DNA from: Paracoccaceae bacterium
GTDB lineage: Bacteria; Pseudomonadota; Alphaproteobacteria; Rhodobacterales; Rhodobacteraceae
Direction: 5' to 3'
Length of the DNA stretch: 9,783 nt
Assembly: GCA_026982515.1 (NCBI GenBank)
Contig: JALSGY010000468.1
Span: 1-9,783, forward strand
How positions within the stretch are numbered: position 1 is the first letter of the stretch; the number at the start of each line of letters is the position of its first letter. This document shows, one piece after another, positions 6,446 to 9,783 of the stretch. The notes below the pieces were generated by a model that was given only the letters and a program-made list of their open reading frames with translations, was not told the origin of the DNA and made no database searches. A program made the translations under genes and the position numbers.

Positions 6446-7765
6446 ATGAAGATCGCGATCGTTGACGACGAAAGGGACATGCGCCAGTCCATCAGCCAGT
6501 GGCTGGCGCTCTCCGGCTTCGAGACCGAAACCTTCGCCAGTGCCGAGGAGGCGCTCAAGGTGGTGGGGGCGGACTGGCCCGGCGTGGTGATCACCGACAT
6601 CAAGATGCCGGGAATGGACGGGATGCAGCTTCTCAAGCGGCTGATGAGCGTGGACAGCGCGCTGCCGGTGATCATGATCACCGGCCACGGCGACGTGCCC
6701 ATGGCGGTGGAGGCGATGCGGGTGGGCGCCTTCGATTTCCTCGAAAAGCCCTTCAACCCCGAACGGATGACCGAACTGGCCAAGAAGGCCACCAACAAGC
6801 GGCGCATGACGCTGGACAGCCGGGCCCTGAGGTGCGAGCTCTCGGACGGCACCACGATCATGAAGAAGCTGGTGGGCTCCTCGCCGGTGATGGAGCGGCT
6901 GCGCGAGGACATCCTCGATCTCGGCCAGGCCGACGGGCACGTGCTGATCGACGGCGAGACCGGCACCGGCAAGACGCTGGTGGCCCATGCCCTGCATGCG
7001 GTGGGGGCCAAGGCGGGGCGCGAGTTCATCCTCGTCTCCTGTGCCGCCCACGAGCCCGAGGAACTGGCCGCCAGGCTGTTCGGGCCGATGGAGGAGGGGG
7101 GAGAGCTGCCGCTCACCGAACAGGCCCGCGGCGGCACCCTGGTGCTGGAGGATATCGAGGCGCTGCCCCGCACGCTGCAGGCCCGCCTGCTGACCTGGAT
7201 CAACGAGCAGGGCAGCCCGGCCGAGACCCGGCTGATCGCCATCTCCAACCTGCAGGAGCAGGGCAAGACCTGCGAGGACGTGCTGCGCCCCGATCTCTAC
7301 TACCGGCTGGCGGCGATGAAGATCACCCTGCCGCCGCTGCGCAGCCGGGGCAAGGACATCCTGACGCTGTTCTCCCGCTTTACCGAGGAATTCGCCGCCG
7401 AATACGGCTGCAAGGCACCCGAGATTTCGGCCCAGGAGGCCGCGCAGCTGCTGCAGGCGCCCTGGCCGGGCAATGTGCGCCAGCTGATCAACATCGCCGA
7501 GCGCGCGGTGCTGCAAAGCCGCCGCGGCTCGGGCTCGATCTCTTCGCTGCTGATGGCCGAGGACGAGGTCTCGGAGGCGTCGATGACCACCGAGGGCAAG
7601 CCGCTCAAGGAATATGTGGAAGCCTTCGAGCGGATGCTGATCGACAACACCATGCGCCGGCACAAGGGCTCGATCGTGGCGGTGATGGAAGAGCTCTCCC
7701 TGCCGCGCCGCACCCTCAACGAGAAGATGGCGAAATACGGCCTTCAGCGCTCCGATTACCTGTGA
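6446..7765 (+). CDS. DctD/NtrC-like response regulator lacking the GAFTGA loop
   Basis: The protein has 439 residues; an in-frame TAG just upstream fixes the start at 6446. The receiver domain (1-120) has Asp7/Asp8, phosphoacceptor Asp51 (ITDIKMPGMDG), Thr79 and Lys101 (LEKPFNPERM). The AAA+ domain (about 140-360) has Walker A GETGTGKT (170-177), the arginine-finger region LRPDLYYRL (280-288) with LPPLRSR, and WPGNVRQL (340-347). A Fis-type helix-turn-helix lies at about 388-439 (SLPRRTLNEKMAKYGL). The segment that should carry GAFTGA, which contacts sigma-54, is shortened: RLFGPMEEGGELPLTEQA (210-227) runs straight to GGTLVLEDI. Walker B reads LVLEDI, with the usual Asp-Glu replaced by Glu-Asp (235-236). 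It is probably not a sigma-54 activator; R. capsulatus NtrC is a precedent that works with sigma-70. It forms a pair with the kinase directly upstream. Confidence 0.85.
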   Translation: MKIAIVDDERDMRQSISQWLALSGFETETFASAEEALKVVGADWPGVVITDIKMPGMDGMQLLKRLMSVDSALPVIMITGHGDVPMAVEAMRVGAFDFLEKPFNPERMTELAKKATNKRRMTLDSRALRCELSDGTTIMKKLVGSSPVMERLREDILDLGQADGHVLIDGETGTGKTLVAHALHAVGAKAGREFILVSCAAHEPEELAARLFGPMEEGGELPLTEQARGGTLVLEDIEALPRTLQARLLTWINEQGSPAETRLIAISNLQEQGKTCEDVLRPDLYYRLAAMKITLPPLRSRGKDILTLFSRFTEEFAAEYGCKAPEISAQEAAQLLQAPWPGNVRQLINIAERAVLQSRRGSGSISSLLMAEDEVSEASMTTEGKPLKEYVEAFERMLIDNTMRRHKGSIVAVMEELSLPRRTLNEKMAKYGLQRSDYL

Positions 7766-7770
7766 GCGGT

Positions 7771-7786
7771 CCCGGACCGGACCGGG
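7771..7786 (+). terminator. Weak hairpin after the response regulator gene
   Basis: CCCGG (7771-7775) pairs with CCGGG (7782-7786) around ACCGGA, three bases after the TGA at 7763-7765 plus GCGGT. It is followed by CGGTTCATTTT, so a T-rich run comes only after a gap of several bases. It could terminate the two-component operon, but the evidence is thin. Confidence 0.25.
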
Positions 7787-7802
7787 CGGTTCATTTTCGC
7801 CA

Positions 7803-7832
7803 TTGTCAATCCGGGGGAAAGCCCCCTATGTT
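7803..7832 (+). promoter_or_regulatory. Candidate sigma-70 promoter for rne
   Basis: TTGTCA (7803-7808; 5 of 6 to the -35) and TATGTT (7827-7832; 4 of 6 to the -10) are 18 bp apart. The spacer contains the inverted repeat GGGGG-AAAG-CCCCC (7813-7826). It is the best promoter match in the 416-bp gap and would start an rne leader of about 340 bases. Confidence 0.5.
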
Positions 7833-7939
7833 GTGCGGACGGGCCACCTCAACGGATTGCAGTGGTCCCGCATGAGTTTTGCTGCTTTCGGTAGAGCCGC
7901 AGGCCACAAACGCCGCGACATCCGGAAACAGGACGAGAC

Positions 7940-7951
7940 GGCCGATCGGCC
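7940..7951. repeat. 12-bp palindrome in the rne leader
   Basis: GGCCGATCGGCC is a perfect inverted repeat and would fold in RNA as a 4-bp GC stem with a GAUC loop. It may be a leader hairpin or a DNA-binding site. Confidence 0.45.
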
Positions 7952-7994
7952 AGCAGATTGCCCGGCTTCAACCTGAATCCCCGGGCCTTGAATG

Positions 7995-8012
7995 AGGGCG
8001 GACAACCGCCCT
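7995..8012 (+). repeat. Stable stem-loop in the rne leader
   Basis: AGGGCGG (7995-8001) and CCGCCCT (8006-8012) form a perfect 7-bp stem closing an ACAA loop. The stem touches a GAGGAAG stretch (8013-8019), so it could control access of ribosomes or RNase E to that point. No T-run follows, so it is not an intrinsic terminator. Confidence 0.55.
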
Positions 8013-8181
8013 GAGGAAGAAACGCGATGAGGCGTGCAGTGACGGAACCGATCGGGGCAGCGGCGCTTGAAGCCGGGCTGACCGGTGTTCGCGCGCCTGC
8101 CATCGCCCGAACAAGTCACCCCTTGCACGGCGCTGCCCCCTCCGGGGCCGGGGCCGGATGGCGGGTGCATGCAGAGACAAC

Positions 8182-9783
8182 ATGGCAAAGAAAATGCTTA
8201 TCGACGCCACCCATGCGGAGGAGACCCGCGTCGTGGTGGTGGATGGAAACAAGGTCGAGGAGTTCGACTTTGAATCGGAAAACAAGCGCCAGCTAGCCGG
8301 CAACATCTATCTTGCCAAGGTCACCCGGGTGGAGCCTTCGCTCCAGGCGGCCTTCGTCGATTACGGCGGCAATCGCCACGGTTTCCTGGCGTTTTCGGAA
8401 ATCCACCCCGACTACTACCAGATCCCGGTGGCCGACCGCGAGGCGCTGCTGGCCGAGGAAAAGGCCCTGGCCGAGGCCCAGGAAGCGGAGGACGAGGAAC
8501 GCCGCGCGCGCCCCTCGCGTTCGCGCCGTTCGCGTTCGCGCACCCGCTCCAGGGCAAGGGCCGAGGAGGCCGCACCGGATGATGCGGTGACCCGTTCGGA
8601 GGATATCCCCGGCATGGCGGTGGTCGAGCTTGACGAGGTCGGGGAAGCCCTGCCCGGGGAGGTGGAGGAGGGCACGTCTCCGGCCTACCTGGTGCCCGAA
8701 ACCCCGGTAGAGACCCCGGCCGCCGGCGAGGAAGAAGAGGCCGGCCCCGGCGCAGGCCCCGAGGCGACAGACGCCGCCGGGAGCTCCGGGGAGGCCGAAG
8801 GGTCCGAGGCGGGCACCCCCCCGGCCGAAGAGCAGGCCGCCGAAGCCGACGAGACGGAGGCCGAGGCCCCCGAGGCGGCGCCGAAGGAAAACGCCAACGG
8901 CGAGGCCGAGGAAATCGAATCGGTGGCCGAGGAGGACCTCGAGGAGGAAATCCGCCCCCCCCGCAAGGTGCGCCCGCGCAAGTACAAGATCCAGGAAGTG
9001 ATCAAGGTGCGCCAGATCATGCTGGTGCAGGTGGTGAAGGAGGAACGCGGCAACAAGGGGGCGGCGCTGACCACCTACCTCAGCCTTGCCGGCCGCTACT
9101 GCGTGCTGATGCCCAACACCGCGCGCGGCGGCGGGATCTCGCGCAAGATCACCAACGCCGCCGATCGCAAGAAGCTCAAGGAAATCGCCGCCGAGATCGA
9201 GGTGCCCGAGGGCGCGGGGCTGATCATCCGCACCGCCGGTGCCCAGCGCACCCGCTCGGAGATCAAGCGCGATTACGAATACCTCCAGCGCCTGTGGGAA
9301 CAGATCCGCGAACTGACGCTGAAATCCATCGCGCCGGCCAAGATCTACGAGGAGGGCGACCTGATCAAGCGGTCGATCCGCGACCTCTACAACAAGGATA
9401 TCGACGAGGTGATCGTCGAGGGCGAGGCGGGTTACCGGGTGGCCAAGGACTTCATGAAGATGATCATGCCGTCCCACGCCAGGAACGTGAAGCTCTACAC
9501 CGATCCGCTGCCGCTGTTCGCCCGCTACCAGGTGGAAAGCTACCTCGGCTCGATGTTCAACCCCACGGTGCAGCTCAAGTCCGGCGGTTACATCGTGATC
9601 GGCATCACCGAGGCGCTGGTAGCCATCGACGTCAACTCGGGACGCTCCACCAGGGAGGGTTCGATCGAGGAGACCGCGCTCAAGACCAACCTCGAGGCGG
9701 CCGAGGAAATCGCCCGCCAGCTGCGCCTGCGCGATCTGGCCGGGCTGATCGTGATCGACTTCATCGACATGGAAGAGCGGCGC
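8182..9783 (+). CDS. rne: Ribonuclease E, N-terminal catalytic part (runs off the window)
   Basis: The frame is open for 534 codons to the right edge. RNase E cleaves AU-rich single-stranded RNA, matures rRNA and tRNA, and scaffolds the degradosome. It begins MAKKMLIDATHAEETRVVVV, then NIYLAKVTRVEPSLQAAFVDYGGNRHGF opens the S1 domain. The S1 domain is interrupted by a low-complexity insert (about 93-268): first an Arg/Ser patch (107-127), then a Glu/Ala/Pro/Gly-rich acidic stretch. It resumes at VVKEERGNKGAALTTYLSLAGR (284 onward). Arg350-Thr351 match the 5'-phosphate sensor (E. coli R169-T170). Asp483 (AIDVNSGRSTR) and Asp526 (VIDFIDM) match the catalytic Asp303 and Asp346, with identical 43-residue spacing. 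The zinc-link and C-terminal scaffold are outside. The start at 8182 matches the family N-terminus; its Shine-Dalgarno is weak (AGAGA). Acidic S1 inserts occur in alphaproteobacterial RNase E. Confidence 0.96.
   Translation, partial: MAKKMLIDATHAEETRVVVVDGNKVEEFDFESENKRQLAGNIYLAKVTRVEPSLQAAFVDYGGNRHGFLAFSEIHPDYYQIPVADREALLAEEKALAEAQEAEDEERRARPSRSRRSRSRTRSRARAEEAAPDDAVTRSEDIPGMAVVELDEVGEALPGEVEEGTSPAYLVPETPVETPAAGEEEEAGPGAGPEATDAAGSSGEAEGSEAGTPPAEEQAAEADETEAEAPEAAPKENANGEAEEIESVAEEDLEEEIRPPRKVRPRKYKIQEVIKVRQIMLVQVVKEERGNKGAALTTYLSLAGRYCVLMPNTARGGGISRKITNAADRKKLKEIAAEIEVPEGAGLIIRTAGAQRTRSEIKRDYEYLQRLWEQIRELTLKSIAPAKIYEEGDLIKRSIRDLYNKDIDEVIVEGEAGYRVAKDFMKMIMPSHARNVKLYTDPLPLFARYQVESYLGSMFNPTVQLKSGGYIVIGITEALVAIDVNSGRSTREGSIEETALKTNLEAAEEIARQLRLRDLAGLIVIDFIDMEERR

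Larger units (their letters stand above)
7838..8181 (+). promoter_or_regulatory. Long putative structured 5' leader of rne
   Basis: The 416 bp between the response regulator stop and the rne start hold no gene I can firmly support. From the candidate promoter the transcript would have about 340 untranslated bases. Visible structures are a GGCCGATCGGCC palindrome (7940-7951), a perfect 7-bp hairpin (7995-8012) directly before a GAGGAAG ribosome-binding-like site (8013-8019), and a GCCCC-CTCC-GGGGC hairpin (8135-8148) about 33 bases before the start. In E. coli, rne has a roughly 360-base leader through which RNase E regulates its own mRNA; a similar role here is inference from length and position. 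Confidence 0.45.

Noticed and set aside
6254..7663. 469-codon open frame antisense to the response regulator
   Set aside because: Same artefact of high third-position GC; the product has no recognisable domain and the sense gene is certain.
6499..7875. 458-codon plus-strand frame overlapping the response regulator in another frame
   Set aside because: Gly/Arg/Ala/Pro-rich shadow of the real frame; no start signal and no domain.
8515..8562. Arg/Ser-codon tandem in rne as a possible repeat element or frameshift
   Set aside because: The reading frame stays open on both sides and RNase E motifs resume in frame; it is a low-complexity protein patch.
8293..9477. 394-codon open frame antisense to rne
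   Set aside because: It complements the RNase E coding region, including the acidic insert, and gives a Leu/Gly/Arg repeat-like product; no family resemblance.

Overview
The window looks like a piece of chromosome from an alphaproteobacterium of the Rhodobacterales (Rhodobacteraceae/Paracoccaceae type). The reasons are the very high GC content, a zeta-type F1-ATPase inhibitor homologue (DUF1476) beside purC, a purC-purS-purQ cluster, a sigma-54-activator-like regulator that has lost its GAFTGA loop, and an RNase E with a long acidic insert in its S1 domain. I see no insertion sequence, integrase, CRISPR array, tRNA or rRNA gene. The content reads as core chromosome, not as an island.

Layout. 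(1) At 1-85, on the minus strand, is the N-terminus of edd (6-phosphogluconate dehydratase, Entner-Doudoroff pathway). A perfect 12-bp palindrome of LacI-family operator type lies about 45 bp upstream of its start. (2) At 266-2347, on the plus strand, are a small 54-residue arginine/alanine-rich protein gene with its own strong terminator, then an RlmI-like class I rRNA methyltransferase whose stop overlaps the start of a solitary PIN-domain protein. (3) A bidirectional hairpin terminator at about 2369-2398 separates these from the convergent DUF1476 gene (2431-2745, minus). (4) A short divergent promoter region leads into purC, purS and purQ (2905-4617, plus), which serve de novo purine synthesis. 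purS and purQ overlap by one base, and purL is not adjacent. (5) A DctB-like sensor kinase and a DctD-like response regulator follow (4662-7765, plus). (6) A 416-bp gap, probably mostly a structured 5' leader, precedes rne (8182 to beyond the window end).

How the parts relate. The methyltransferase and PIN protein are translationally coupled and may both act on RNA. PurS and PurQ are small subunits of FGAM synthase and need PurL from elsewhere; PurC acts later in the same pathway. The kinase and regulator form a cognate two-component pair. Both appear to have lost hallmarks of the classical C4-dicarboxylate/sigma-54 system: the ligand-binding residues of the sensor domain, and the GAFTGA loop and canonical Walker B order of the regulator. 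The name DctBD may therefore mislead about signal and mechanism. The long rne leader has two strong short hairpins and a ribosome-binding-site-preceded upstream reading frame, which suggests post-transcriptional control of RNase E as known from enterobacteria.
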